From Ketobacter sp963922875 (lineage in GTDB: Bacteria; Pseudomonadota; Gammaproteobacteria; Pseudomonadales; Ketobacteraceae), in NCBI GenBank assembly GCA_963922875.1, contig CAWUJH010000004.1, positions 248,001 to 312,000 of the forward strand: a stretch of DNA of 64,000 nt, read 5' to 3'. Under the pieces are notes generated by a model. That model made no database searches and was not told the origin of the DNA. It was given only the letters and a program-made list of their open reading frames with translations. Positions within the stretch are counted from its first letter, which is position 1; every line of letters starts with the position of its first letter. This document shows positions 23,565 to 32,299 of the stretch, in pieces. Both the position numbers and the translations under genes were made by a program.

Positions 23565-25214
23565 TTATTTTTCCAGGGAAAACACAAACAAGGTATTTCC
23601 AGGGCCTCCGTGAAACTCATTGGATTCGCCAAAGGTGCCATAACCTGAATTCAAAAACACCTGCTGGCCGACCACCACGGGGCCAACGGAATCGATGGTT
23701 CCTCCCTGGCCTTTGCGGCCGTACACATCTTTAATTTTTACCGCGGAATTATAACGCCACAACAGTTCTCCTGATTTACTGTGTAATGCAATTAACTCCC
23801 CACTCAATGAGCCAGCAAAAACCACATCGTTGGTTACCGATACGGCGGCGGAAAACGCCAGCGGGTAATCTTTACCACGGAGTCGACGCTGCTCAGTATG
23901 GGACCAAAGCAAGTTTCCAGTGTCCTTGTCCAGAGCGAAGACGCCGGGCATACCGCCTTTCGCTACTACGTAATTCACCTCCAGTGGTATTAAATCTGCG
24001 ACTCCGAGGAGTAGCGCCACTGAAAATAGCTTCGATGCTTTCAGATCATTGATTCCGAAATAAACTGCGTGGTCATCCACCGCCATGCCCCAGTGAATAC
24101 CTCCTAGAGTGGTGCCTGCGCCAATATGAGTGCGCCAGCGTAAGGTTCCGTCATCGGGGTCTATACCGAATACATTTCCGCCCTTATCGGCGCCGATGAT
24201 CAGGTCTCTGCCTTGACTGTCCTCAGTGAGTACCGGGGTGGTCACGTCCCAGTCCAATGCCGACTCCAAATCAGTGCAATTGGGAAATAGTGTGAATGCT
24301 ACGTCGCAAGACATATTATAAATGTCGAGGGGTGTGACCTGGTGCCACCATTTTACTTGTCCAGTGTTGAGGTCTAGTGCGACCACAGAGTCGGAATATT
24401 GGGTCGCTGGTGATGTAAAGTTCTGTGATGTCCCCACCAATACCTGATTGCGTTCAGTATCAATGAGTGGTGAAGACCACACGGACACACCGCTGGGACC
24501 CCATTTTCTGCTCGACAGTCTCCGCGCTTTTTCCGTTGTGTGGAAACGCCAAAGGGTTTCGCCGTTGGCTGAGTCAAGGGCTACAACTGAGCCATGGGTT
24601 TTGCAACAGGTGGTTTGCACCACGGCTAAACTTACTTCCAGTGAAGATAGCGGCACCAATAGCTTGCCGTCGTAGTATTGCAAGCCACCCGTTACAGCAT
24701 TTTCATCAAATTCGCCTATATCTTTTTGCCACATTCGTTTACCAGTTCTTGCATCCATTGCAATGATCTCAGCGCCAACGGTGCCAACAGCCACCATGCG
24801 TTTTCCCAATGTTGGATCGTCGTAAACTAGGGTGGCAGCGCTGCGAAGCTTAGGCGCAATGGCGGTAGCCCAATACTGACAACCGGTTTCTCTATTAATC
24901 GCCCGAACTGCGTGCTCCTCATGAAAAAATAAGGCTTGTTCAGTAACGGCCACTGCACCTCGCCGCTCTTCCTGTTCCGGTTGAGACAGGGTGTAGCGGA
25001 GTTTTAAGTTAGCCACTGTTTGCGATGTGATTTCAGAAATATTATTTCGGGTATTGGCGGTATTCGCACCAAATCCAGAGCTTAAGATGGGGGACTGGTT
25101 GTCAATTGAATTGCTGCACCAAACAACTTTTTCTTCTCCAGTACAGGCTGTCAAAGTTAGAATTATTGCAATAAAACAGCCCTGGGTAAGCAGCAATTTA
25201 CTAAAATTCGTCAT
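23565..25214 (-). CDS. PQQ-dependent dehydrogenase-like lipoprotein (polyvinyl-alcohol dehydrogenase type)
   Basis: The protein of about 549 residues starts at the ATG at 25214, giving a lipoprotein signal peptide that ends in LTLTAC. An upstream in-frame ATG adds 24 residues and spoils the signal peptide. The body is a beta-propeller with PQQ-domain repeats (VVALDSANGETLWRF, VVALDLNTGQVKWWH, VFALDKDTGNLLWSH, LIALHSKSGELLWRY). A vicinal cysteine pair (VQTTCCKTHG) matches the disulfide ring of quinoprotein alcohol dehydrogenases. It should oxidise an alcohol in the periplasm and pass electrons to a cytochrome. It is divergent from the PhoX-like and cytochrome genes. Confidence 0.8.
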   Translation of the reverse strand: MTNFSKLLLTQGCFIAIILTLTACTGEEKVVWCSNSIDNQSPILSSGFGANTANTRNNISEITSQTVANLKLRYTLSQPEQEERRGAVAVTEQALFFHEEHAVRAINRETGCQYWATAIAPKLRSAATLVYDDPTLGKRMVAVGTVGAEIIAMDARTGKRMWQKDIGEFDENAVTGGLQYYDGKLLVPLSSLEVSLAVVQTTCCKTHGSVVALDSANGETLWRFHTTEKARRLSSRKWGPSGVSVWSSPLIDTERNQVLVGTSQNFTSPATQYSDSVVALDLNTGQVKWWHQVTPLDIYNMSCDVAFTLFPNCTDLESALDWDVTTPVLTEDSQGRDLIIGADKGGNVFGIDPDDGTLRWRTHIGAGTTLGGIHWGMAVDDHAVYFGINDLKASKLFSVALLLGVADLIPLEVNYVVAKGGMPGVFALDKDTGNLLWSHTEQRRLRGKDYPLAFSAAVSVTNDVVFAGSLSGELIALHSKSGELLWRYNSAVKIKDVYGRKGQGGTIDSVGPVVVGQQVFLNSGYGTFGESNEFHGGPGNTLFVFSLEK

Positions 25215-25553
25215 AGCCTTGGATTCCTTTCCTGTGATGGAGTTCACAATAGGCGGTATAAAACTACACTTTGATAGGGCCGTCAACCTGGGGTTATCCA
25301 GTTCGATGATTGTCGGCGCCAGTCAACAAAAACACTTTGTAAGCCTTCGGGATTAACCTACAACAATGTAATGGTCAGAATGAGGTTCTGGATGGACTCG
25401 ACTTACTCCAAGCGAGGCTTCTGGGCAACGGGATGTTTACTTAACGCCGTCATTTTTTGGTCATTTTCTGTCGTTATTATACCGTCGTCAAATGCGCAAC
25501 CATCTATATCTTTGTTCTTTTATACTGAATTTAGTCCCATTAGGAGTAATCTG

Positions 25554-27386
25554 ATGCGTCCCAATTTCACCCTGCGACAACTTGCCAAACTCGTTGCTAT
25601 TTCCGCCACTGGTTTTAGCATGCTGTCGTTGAGCGGTTGTGGTTTTGATACTATTTCTTTCGCGGGTGTCGATGCTCCGGCAACCGATGCAGAGAAACGC
25701 GACATTATCTCCTCACCTTCAGCCTACGTTAATTTCAAATATAAAAAACACGGGACTTTTCCGCTTGAGTATCACACATTGGTGCGCTCTGGCGACACTT
25801 TTCCCAGTGGCACTTTTGGAATGGTATACGATGCCGAGGGAAATCCGGTGGTGGGCGAAGACGGTGAACCTTTGATATCAGCGTCTAACGAGCACACGTC
25901 ACTATTACCTGTGGGCAAGAAACTGTTTTCTATTTCTCAGCATGAGACCCGTCCCGGTGTTATAAACCTGATGGAACTTGATCAGGATAAAATGAGTGGT
26001 GAGCTCACGGTGGCGGATGTACGCAATATTGACTTGTCCGGGGTTCGTGGTGGCTGGACCCATTGTGCGGCCAGTGTCACGCCGTGGAATACCCATTTAG
26101 CATCTGAAGAGTATGAGCCTGATGCTCGCTCAATTGATCCTGTAACCGGTGATGGCGGCAGCTATTACAATGCTATGGCCGATTACTATGGCGGTGACCT
26201 GTTAGCGCTTAATCCCTATGACTATGGCTTTAACATCGAGTTAAAAGTGCTTAACGAAACCGGTAATACGGAAGTTGTTAAACATTACACCATGGGCCGT
26301 CTAGCCTTCGAACTTTCGAAAGTTATGCCCGATGAGAAAACGGCTTACTCCACCGATGATGGCACCAACGTTGGGTTCTATATGTTTGTGGCCGATAACA
26401 AGCGGGACCTAAGCGCTGGTACTCTTTATGCCGCTAAGTGGCATCAGACAAGCGGTGAAGGTGCTGGAGCCGCTTACCTAAGCTGGATTTCTTTGGGCCA
26501 CGCTACCAATGCCCAGGTTCTCCCGCTGCTTGAAGCTAATATCAAGTTTGCCGACATTTTCGAGGCCGTGGATCCTGCAGAAGATTATACCTGTCCTGAA
26601 GGCTTCACCTCCATTAATACTACGCCAGGGCAGGAGTGTTTGAAACTTAAACCAGGTATGGAAATAGCCGCTTCCCGTTTGGAAACTCGTCGCTATGCAG
26701 CCATTTTAGGCGCTACTACTGAATTGCGTAAGGAAGAAGGGATTGCCTTTGACGGTAAGAGTAAGCGCCTGTTTGTTGCCATGTCGGAAATACAATATGG
26801 TATGGAAGATTTCAAAAAGAACGGCTCCGATAATGTCAGTTATGATAAAGGTGGTAACAACGACATCCGTCTACAAGCTAACCCGTGTGGTGCTGTATTC
26901 GCTTTGGATTTAGATATGGACGAAGCCATCGGTAGTGAATACGTTGCGAAGATTATGTATGGCATAGTGGCAGGTCGCCCAACCGTTGATAATGGTGGCA
27001 CGGAAGTTAATCCTGAACCCTTTAACAACAGTCAAAATAAGTGTCATATTGATGGTATAGCCAACCCGGACAACCTGACCTTCATCGATGGATACGATAC
27101 CTTAATGATCGGGGAAGATACAGGCGACGGCCATCAGAACGATGTGGTGTGGTCCTACAATATGAAAAGCCAGCAGCTCACCAGAGTTCAAACCACTCCT
27201 TATGGTTCGGAGTCTACCGGTTTGTATTGGTATCCTAATATCAATGGCTTTGCGTACTTGATGAGTGTGGTTCAACATCCTTATGGTGAATCTGATTCTG
27301 ACCAGGCAATGAATAGCGATGATTTACGTGGGTACACTGGTTATATTGGTCCGTTCCCAGCCATGGGAAAAAAGCCTAAATTTTAA
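25554..27386 (+). CDS. PhoX/DUF839-family lipoprotein
   Basis: The ATG at 25554 has AGGAGT seven bases upstream and gives a lipoprotein leader ending LSLSGCGF. The longer frame from 25371 has no such site. The 610-residue body has DUF839/PhoX features: HETRPGVINLMELDQ, GGWTHCAASVTPWNT, LASEEYEPDA, and the later CHIDGIANPDNLTFIDGYDT and EDTGDGHQND segments typical of the calcium-iron alkaline phosphatase fold. Phosphatase activity is not certain, because many DUF839 proteins are uncharacterised. Unlike classical PhoX it has no twin-arginine signal. A good terminator follows. Confidence 0.7.
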   Translation: MRPNFTLRQLAKLVAISATGFSMLSLSGCGFDTISFAGVDAPATDAEKRDIISSPSAYVNFKYKKHGTFPLEYHTLVRSGDTFPSGTFGMVYDAEGNPVVGEDGEPLISASNEHTSLLPVGKKLFSISQHETRPGVINLMELDQDKMSGELTVADVRNIDLSGVRGGWTHCAASVTPWNTHLASEEYEPDARSIDPVTGDGGSYYNAMADYYGGDLLALNPYDYGFNIELKVLNETGNTEVVKHYTMGRLAFELSKVMPDEKTAYSTDDGTNVGFYMFVADNKRDLSAGTLYAAKWHQTSGEGAGAAYLSWISLGHATNAQVLPLLEANIKFADIFEAVDPAEDYTCPEGFTSINTTPGQECLKLKPGMEIAASRLETRRYAAILGATTELRKEEGIAFDGKSKRLFVAMSEIQYGMEDFKKNGSDNVSYDKGGNNDIRLQANPCGAVFALDLDMDEAIGSEYVAKIMYGIVAGRPTVDNGGTEVNPEPFNNSQNKCHIDGIANPDNLTFIDGYDTLMIGEDTGDGHQNDVVWSYNMKSQQLTRVQTTPYGSESTGLYWYPNINGFAYLMSVVQHPYGESDSDQAMNSDDLRGYTGYIGPFPAMGKKPKF

Positions 27387-27452
27387 TAACAATGATTAAA
27401 TGAAACTAGTACCTTGTGGGGCAGCTTAGTCTCGTTTTAAAGGTACAATTCA

Positions 27453-27480
27453 AGCCCACCTTGCCGGTGGGCTTTTTTTT
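27453..27480 (+). terminator. Rho-independent terminator after the PhoX-like gene
   Basis: AGCCCACC and GGTGGGCT form an eight-base stem with a five-base loop, followed by eight T residues. Confidence 0.9.
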
Positions 27481-27513
27481 AAAAAGCATTGTTGGAAGAG
27501 CAAGGTGGTTGCA

Positions 27514-29208
27514 ATGAAAAAGAACAGGTTGGTGGTACTTTTATGCTTGCTTTTGGCAGCATGTGGGCCGAATTCAAACCAAATTGATTCTGGTGAAAAG
27601 ACTCTTCCTGCCTCGGTGCAGACACCAAAATTGGCTGCTATTGATATTCACAATGAGGCGCCTTACTTACCCCCGCAATGTTATACCAAAACAGAGGACG
27701 CGAAAGGTCAAGTCCATAACCCCTGTTATGTTTGCCATACGGAAAGTAAAAGACCCAATATGATGAACGATCAGGAGTTACAACTGACTTATGGATTCCA
27801 GGATTACTTAACCAGGAATCAATGGGAAAATCTATTTAAAGACCACAGCAGGGATATCGCGGCGCAAACCGATGAAGAAATTTTAGAATACGTTCGCAAG
27901 GACAATTATTTTGATGATGAAGGCGGTATCCTTTTAAAACAGAAGCTGGCATCTGTGCCACCGCAATGGGATGGCAATCGCAATGGACAATGGGATGGTT
28001 ATATACCTGACCTGCACTTTAATTTCGACTCACAAGGCTTTGATATTCGCCCCGATGGAACCCTTAGCGGCTGGCGTGCGTTTGCCTATGCACCAGTGCC
28101 GGGATCATTCTGGCCTACCAACGGTTCTATGGATGATGTGCTCATTCGTTTGCCCTTTGTTTTTCGCCAAAATGATGCCGGTAAGGAAGATCGCACAATC
28201 TACCGCATTAACCTGGCCGTGGTGGAAAGCATGATCAAGGAACAGGATATCGATATCGAGGGGGTGGATGAACGCGCCTATGGGGTGGATTTAAATCAAG
28301 ACGGTCAACTGGGGCAAACCGATAAAGTGGCTTATCAGTGGGCACCCAAGCAACAAATTTATATGAGTTATGTGGGAGCAGCGAAAACTGCATTTGAGCA
28401 AAGACAACTTAAAATGGCTGCTGGTTTATATCCTTTGGGTACGGAATTTCTCCATAGTCTGCGTTACTTGAATTTGGATTCCCAGGGGCAGGTGACCATG
28501 GCGCCAAGGATGAAGGAGCTACGTTATGCGCGCAAGTTTACTTGGCTTACCTATAACGACCATCAAGTTTTTGCCAATGGTGAAATAAAAGAACGCCATG
28601 ATTTTCCCGATCGTTCGCGCCAGTTGCTGGGGGATATTGAAGTGGGTATGCGTAACGGCAGTGGATGGAACTATCAAGGCTTCATCGAAAACGGTTTGGG
28701 TGAACTACGACCTCAGTCCTTTGAGGAGCTGGGGAGTTGTGTGGCCTGTCATTCCACCATCGGCGCTATTACAGACAGTACGTTTGCCTTCCGTCGTAAA
28801 CTGGAAAGCGACGAATTCCAGCGGGGCTGGTACCACTGGAGTCAAAAAAGTTTGAAGAATCTTAAGGAACCGCTGCGGGAAGATGGTGAGCCTGAGTATG
28901 CCTACTATCTGCGCCATAACGGCGCTGGGGATGAGTTTCGCTCCAACCAGGAGATACAACAGCTTTTTTTTACTGCTGATGGCCAGTTAAAGGCTGATAC
29001 GCTTGCGGCTATGAATCAGGATGTGAGTCTGTTGTTAATGCCGAGCCCGCAACGGGCGCTGGCGTTAAATAAGGCTTACCGGGTCTTGGTTATGGCGCAA
29101 AGCTTTAGCAAAGGGCGCCAAGTAATTTTAGGCGGGGCAGACAATATTCATCAACAAGTAGAACCTGATCAACTGACGGGTGTTAAAGAGGTTTTATCCG
29201 CTTTCTAA
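27514..29208 (+). CDS. Dihaem cytochrome c lipoprotein
   Basis: The start at the ATG at 27514 gives MKKNRLVVLLCLLLAACGPN, a lipoprotein signal with lipobox. A GTG three codons earlier is less likely. Two haem-binding CxxCH motifs are visible, NPCYVCHTE near the N-terminus and GSCVACHST near residue 410, plus calcium-loop-like DLNQDGQLGQTD. The 564-residue size is large for a dihaem protein, and the middle domain is unassigned. It probably carries electrons at the cell envelope, and its neighbour on the other side of the PhoX-like gene is a quinoprotein dehydrogenase that would need such a partner. Confidence 0.75.
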   Translation: MKKNRLVVLLCLLLAACGPNSNQIDSGEKTLPASVQTPKLAAIDIHNEAPYLPPQCYTKTEDAKGQVHNPCYVCHTESKRPNMMNDQELQLTYGFQDYLTRNQWENLFKDHSRDIAAQTDEEILEYVRKDNYFDDEGGILLKQKLASVPPQWDGNRNGQWDGYIPDLHFNFDSQGFDIRPDGTLSGWRAFAYAPVPGSFWPTNGSMDDVLIRLPFVFRQNDAGKEDRTIYRINLAVVESMIKEQDIDIEGVDERAYGVDLNQDGQLGQTDKVAYQWAPKQQIYMSYVGAAKTAFEQRQLKMAAGLYPLGTEFLHSLRYLNLDSQGQVTMAPRMKELRYARKFTWLTYNDHQVFANGEIKERHDFPDRSRQLLGDIEVGMRNGSGWNYQGFIENGLGELRPQSFEELGSCVACHSTIGAITDSTFAFRRKLESDEFQRGWYHWSQKSLKNLKEPLREDGEPEYAYYLRHNGAGDEFRSNQEIQQLFFTADGQLKADTLAAMNQDVSLLLMPSPQRALALNKAYRVLVMAQSFSKGRQVILGGADNIHQQVEPDQLTGVKEVLSAF

Positions 29209-29331
29209 TGGTACTCAGAGTATATTGGCGGTATTAGTGGTTTATTTTTGCTTTAATTTGCATTAATAATTAGCCATGGATTGTGGCTACCGCCATAGTA
29301 GTATTCTAAAAAACCAAGTCGAAGTGCTCAG

Positions 29332-30381
29332 ATGTTGACCGTCCTTAAAAATACCTATGATCGTTTGGTGAATCCAGAAAAATTAGTTGTGGCGGGAAAA
29401 ACACCGTTCGACGTTGTGTTTCAGGATTCTCTGATTAAAGTCCGTCACTATGGGTTGCAAGCGACTAAAAAACGCTATGCTGTGCCCTTGGTGATTGTTC
29501 CGCCTTTGGCCGTAAATACTCTGATTTATGACTGGTTTCCCGAGCGTAGTCTGGTGGCTTACCTGGTGGAAGAGGGCTTTGATGTATATCTGATCGACTG
29601 GGGAAGCCCATCACGCAAGCATGCCACCTATAATTTAGCTAAATACATCGATGACTTTATGCCAAAAGCGCTGGCTGCTGTGCGTCAACATAGCGGGCAG
29701 CGTTCGCTCTCGCTGCATGGTTGGAGTATGGGGGGTGGCTTCAGTCTTTGTTACTGCGCCCATTCCGGCGATCCAGATATAAAAAATATTATTTGCCTGG
29801 GCACGGCTATAGACGGCCAGGCAAATGGAGAAATGAGTCGTTTTTACGGGACCTTAGCGCAAGGTTTTCAGCAGCTTGGCATTGCCCCCCAGCTGATTCC
29901 TGCTCACGTTTTTCATACGACTCCATGGGTGAACGCCGTCGCTTTTAAAATCATGGACCCAGTGTCCAGTGTTCAAAGTTACGTTGATCTGTTCAAAAAT
30001 TTGGATGACCGAGATTTTGTTACCCAGCACGCCACAATGAGCGCTTTCCTGGATAATCTGGAGGCCTATCCAGGAGCTGTGTTGAGAGATTGGATAGTTA
30101 CGTTGTGGCTGAATAACGACCCGACCAAGCGCGGCTTTTTTCGCATGGGTAAAGATAAGCTTCATCTTAAAGATGTTAAAGCCAATCTACTCTGTATAGC
30201 CGGTAAGAAGGACTATATGTCCAACCCGGAATGCACGAAAGCCTTAATTAACCTGGTGGCTAGTGAGGATAAACGGTATCTGCTGTTTGATGACGGTCAT
30301 ACCGGTATCGTCAGTGGCCGAAATGCGCCAAACACAGTTTGGCCCCAAGTGGTTGATTGGTTGTCATCAAGATCAGGTTAA
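29332..30381 (+). CDS. PhaC-like alpha/beta hydrolase with serine nucleophile
   Basis: The 349-residue protein resembles class III PHA synthases (PPLAVNTLIYDWFPERSLVA, YLIDWGSPSR, YIDDFMPKAL). The nucleophile elbow reads GWSMGG with Ser132, whereas polymerising PhaC enzymes have Cys (GxCxGG). The acid (IAGKKDYMSN) and histidine (DDGHTGIVSG) sites are present. It is therefore more likely an esterase, thioesterase or depolymerase of the same fold than a true polymer synthase. It precedes a PF10118 hydrolase by 120 bases. Confidence 0.8.
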   Translation: MLTVLKNTYDRLVNPEKLVVAGKTPFDVVFQDSLIKVRHYGLQATKKRYAVPLVIVPPLAVNTLIYDWFPERSLVAYLVEEGFDVYLIDWGSPSRKHATYNLAKYIDDFMPKALAAVRQHSGQRSLSLHGWSMGGGFSLCYCAHSGDPDIKNIICLGTAIDGQANGEMSRFYGTLAQGFQQLGIAPQLIPAHVFHTTPWVNAVAFKIMDPVSSVQSYVDLFKNLDDRDFVTQHATMSAFLDNLEAYPGAVLRDWIVTLWLNNDPTKRGFFRMGKDKLHLKDVKANLLCIAGKKDYMSNPECTKALINLVASEDKRYLLFDDGHTGIVSGRNAPNTVWPQVVDWLSSRSG

Positions 30382-30452
30382 AATGCAACCAACAGTAACA
30401 CCACATAATGTTACATAAAAGAATGGATAAATGGCTTTTCAATACTTCAGCT

Positions 30453-30480
30453 TTATATTACATTAAATGATGTAATATAA
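30453..30480 (+). promoter_or_regulatory. Perfect 11-bp inverted repeat upstream of the PF10118 gene (operator-like)
   Basis: TTATATTACAT (30453-30463) and ATGTAATATAA (30470-30480) are exact inverse copies with a six-base spacer, 22 bases before the start codon. A related half-site, GTTACATAA, lies about 45 bases upstream. The site is well placed for a repressor or a MerR-type activator. Confidence 0.65.
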
Positions 30481-30501
30481 AAAAGCCGTAGAGGTATTGT
30501 T

Positions 30502-31362
30502 ATGAGTATCAGCGTTCTTCCAGTGCGTCGAAATTTAAAGTTCTATTTGCCAGCTGAAAAAATAGATAGCTGGAACCCTCAGGGTGCTCATTGGACTCAG
30601 TTTTTTAATACGTTGTCTATCTTCTTCCCAGTGGGTGAGAACTTCTTTATTAAATCTGTGCGTAACTATCGCAATGATATTATTGATAAGGAATTGCAAA
30701 AGACGGTGTCCGCATTTATCGGCCAGGAAGCTTTTCATTCCCGTGAGCACGTGGAGTACAACCAAGCCATGATGGATGCTGGCATTCCCGTGGCTGAAAT
30801 GGAAGCAACAGTGGTGAAGTTATTGGGCTGGGTACAAGATAGTTTACCCAACTCAATGCAGCTGGCCGCAACGGTGGCGTTAGAACATTTAACGGCTATG
30901 TTGGCGAATCTGTTGCTGGAGGACGATCGGTTTATTAAAGATTCGGACCCTCACTTTTTGGCCATTTGGAAATGGCATGCTATGGAAGAGACGGAGCATA
31001 AAGGTGTCGTATTTGATGTTTACAATGAAGTAGTAGGCACTGACTCCTATGCTTATTCATTGCGTTGTTTTGCGTTTCTGGTGGCGAATCTTATTTTCTG
31101 GAGTTTATTCTATCGCTATTATTTTAAAGTCATGAAAAGTCGTGGTGAACATAAAAACCTTAGAGGATGGATGACGTCACTGCGTAATCAATTTGGTAAA
31201 GGGGGCGTTTTTCCTTCCATGTTTGGCGAATGGCTCAGCTTTTTCAGACCTGATTTTCATCCTTGGCAGCATAATAATCTGTATGTGTTGGATGAGGCAG
31301 AATCGCTGATGGAGCAAGTTGATCAGTTCGCCCGCAAAGCTCAGCTATCTATAGCTTCTTAA
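30502..31362 (+). CDS. PF10118-type metal-dependent hydrolase
   Basis: The 286-residue helical protein has the repeated acidic/histidine motifs of this family: GQEAFHSREH, VALEHLTAM and AMEETEHKGVVFDVY, which would form a ferritin-like dinuclear metal site. A hydrophobic stretch (FAFLVANLIFWSLFYRYYF) suggests membrane association. The exact reaction is not established for the family. In hydrocarbon-using marine bacteria such genes often sit with lipid or PHA-related hydrolases, as here. Confidence 0.8.
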   Translation: MSISVLPVRRNLKFYLPAEKIDSWNPQGAHWTQFFNTLSIFFPVGENFFIKSVRNYRNDIIDKELQKTVSAFIGQEAFHSREHVEYNQAMMDAGIPVAEMEATVVKLLGWVQDSLPNSMQLAATVALEHLTAMLANLLLEDDRFIKDSDPHFLAIWKWHAMEETEHKGVVFDVYNEVVGTDSYAYSLRCFAFLVANLIFWSLFYRYYFKVMKSRGEHKNLRGWMTSLRNQFGKGGVFPSMFGEWLSFFRPDFHPWQHNNLYVLDEAESLMEQVDQFARKAQLSIAS

Positions 31363-31417
31363 CAAGAAAGAGCGCCTTAACCGAAGGAGTTGCGATCTAG
31401 GCGCGGAGCGGGGAACA

Positions 31418-32266
31418 TTAAGATGGGTCGTTGCGTTCCCGCTCCATGCGTTCGATAATATTTTCCAGGCGATCTGATAGTAAGCGTGATGCGGCGTTTT
31501 CCATTGCCCGCGCCAATTCGGCATGGACCGCCATTTCAGCCAAGGGGCGCAAGCGCCAGACTAAATCTGCGAGCTTGGGGAAGTCGTTTTCTGGTGGAAG
31601 TTCTTCGGTTTCGTAATTAGATAGTACGTGTTCCCCCACCAATTTAACCAATTCATTGGCCACGCGCTCTACATTACCCCTCAACATGCGCACGATATCC
31701 ATAAGCTCAGAAGCGGGTATGCCCATTTTTATCAGTTCTGAGCCTGCTCGTAGAGTGCGCATGCTTCTTACCCGTGCCATGGCCCCTTCTGGCTTGATTA
31801 AATCCAAGTCAGAGGCCTGCAATAGGACTTCTGGTGTCAATTGGCCATGAAACATTTTCATCAGTTTGCTCATGGGAACAGTGCGTTGTTCTTCATCTGT
31901 CCAGGGGCTGTTAAGCGCTGACTCCAGGCCCATTAGGTGGCGTAAATCAATGCCGTTTTCTAAGGCGCTAATCAGATCTTTAATGCTGGATAGTGAGTAG
32001 CCGCGATCCAGCAGCCCGGCAATGACTCTCAAGCGAGACAAGTGAGTGTTGAAATAGAATCCTTTACGGCCTCTTAATTCTGGCGGTTGCAAGAGCCCTC
32101 TGTCCTGATAAGCGCGGATATTGCGGGCGGTGGTATCGGCTGCGCGAGCTAACTCGTCAATAGTATACTCTTTGCCCTGAGGCATGATCGCTGGGGATGT
32201 TTCGGTGCTCGCAAATCCCGGCAAGTGCTCGGCAATAAAAGACAACGTCTTGTGGGGTAATTTCAT
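31418..32266 (-). CDS. MerR-family transcriptional regulator
   Basis: Residues about 33-100 form the MerR winged helix: YTIDELARAADTTARNIRAY, then QDRGLLQPPELRGRKGFYFN. A long helical C-terminal region follows with no metal-binding cysteines, so it probably senses an organic ligand or another protein. The N-terminal 30 residues before the HTH may reflect an early start choice. It is convergent with the PF10118 gene and could regulate it through the palindrome at 30453-30480. Confidence 0.85.
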   Translation of the reverse strand: MKLPHKTLSFIAEHLPGFASTETSPAIMPQGKEYTIDELARAADTTARNIRAYQDRGLLQPPELRGRKGFYFNTHLSRLRVIAGLLDRGYSLSSIKDLISALENGIDLRHLMGLESALNSPWTDEEQRTVPMSKLMKMFHGQLTPEVLLQASDLDLIKPEGAMARVRSMRTLRAGSELIKMGIPASELMDIVRMLRGNVERVANELVKLVGEHVLSNYETEELPPENDFPKLADLVWRLRPLAEMAVHAELARAMENAASRLLSDRLENIIERMERERNDPS

Positions 32267-32299
32267 AGGTGGCTAAAAATCTATAATACTGGCTATTGG

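Noticed and set aside
25215..25286. 24-codon extension of the PQQ-dehydrogenase-like lipoprotein
   Set aside because: It places charged, non-conserved residues ahead of an otherwise normal lipoprotein signal peptide.
25371..25553. 61-codon N-terminal extension of the PhoX-like protein
   Set aside because: The ATG at 25554 has AGGAGT and yields a proper lipoprotein signal. The extension does not.
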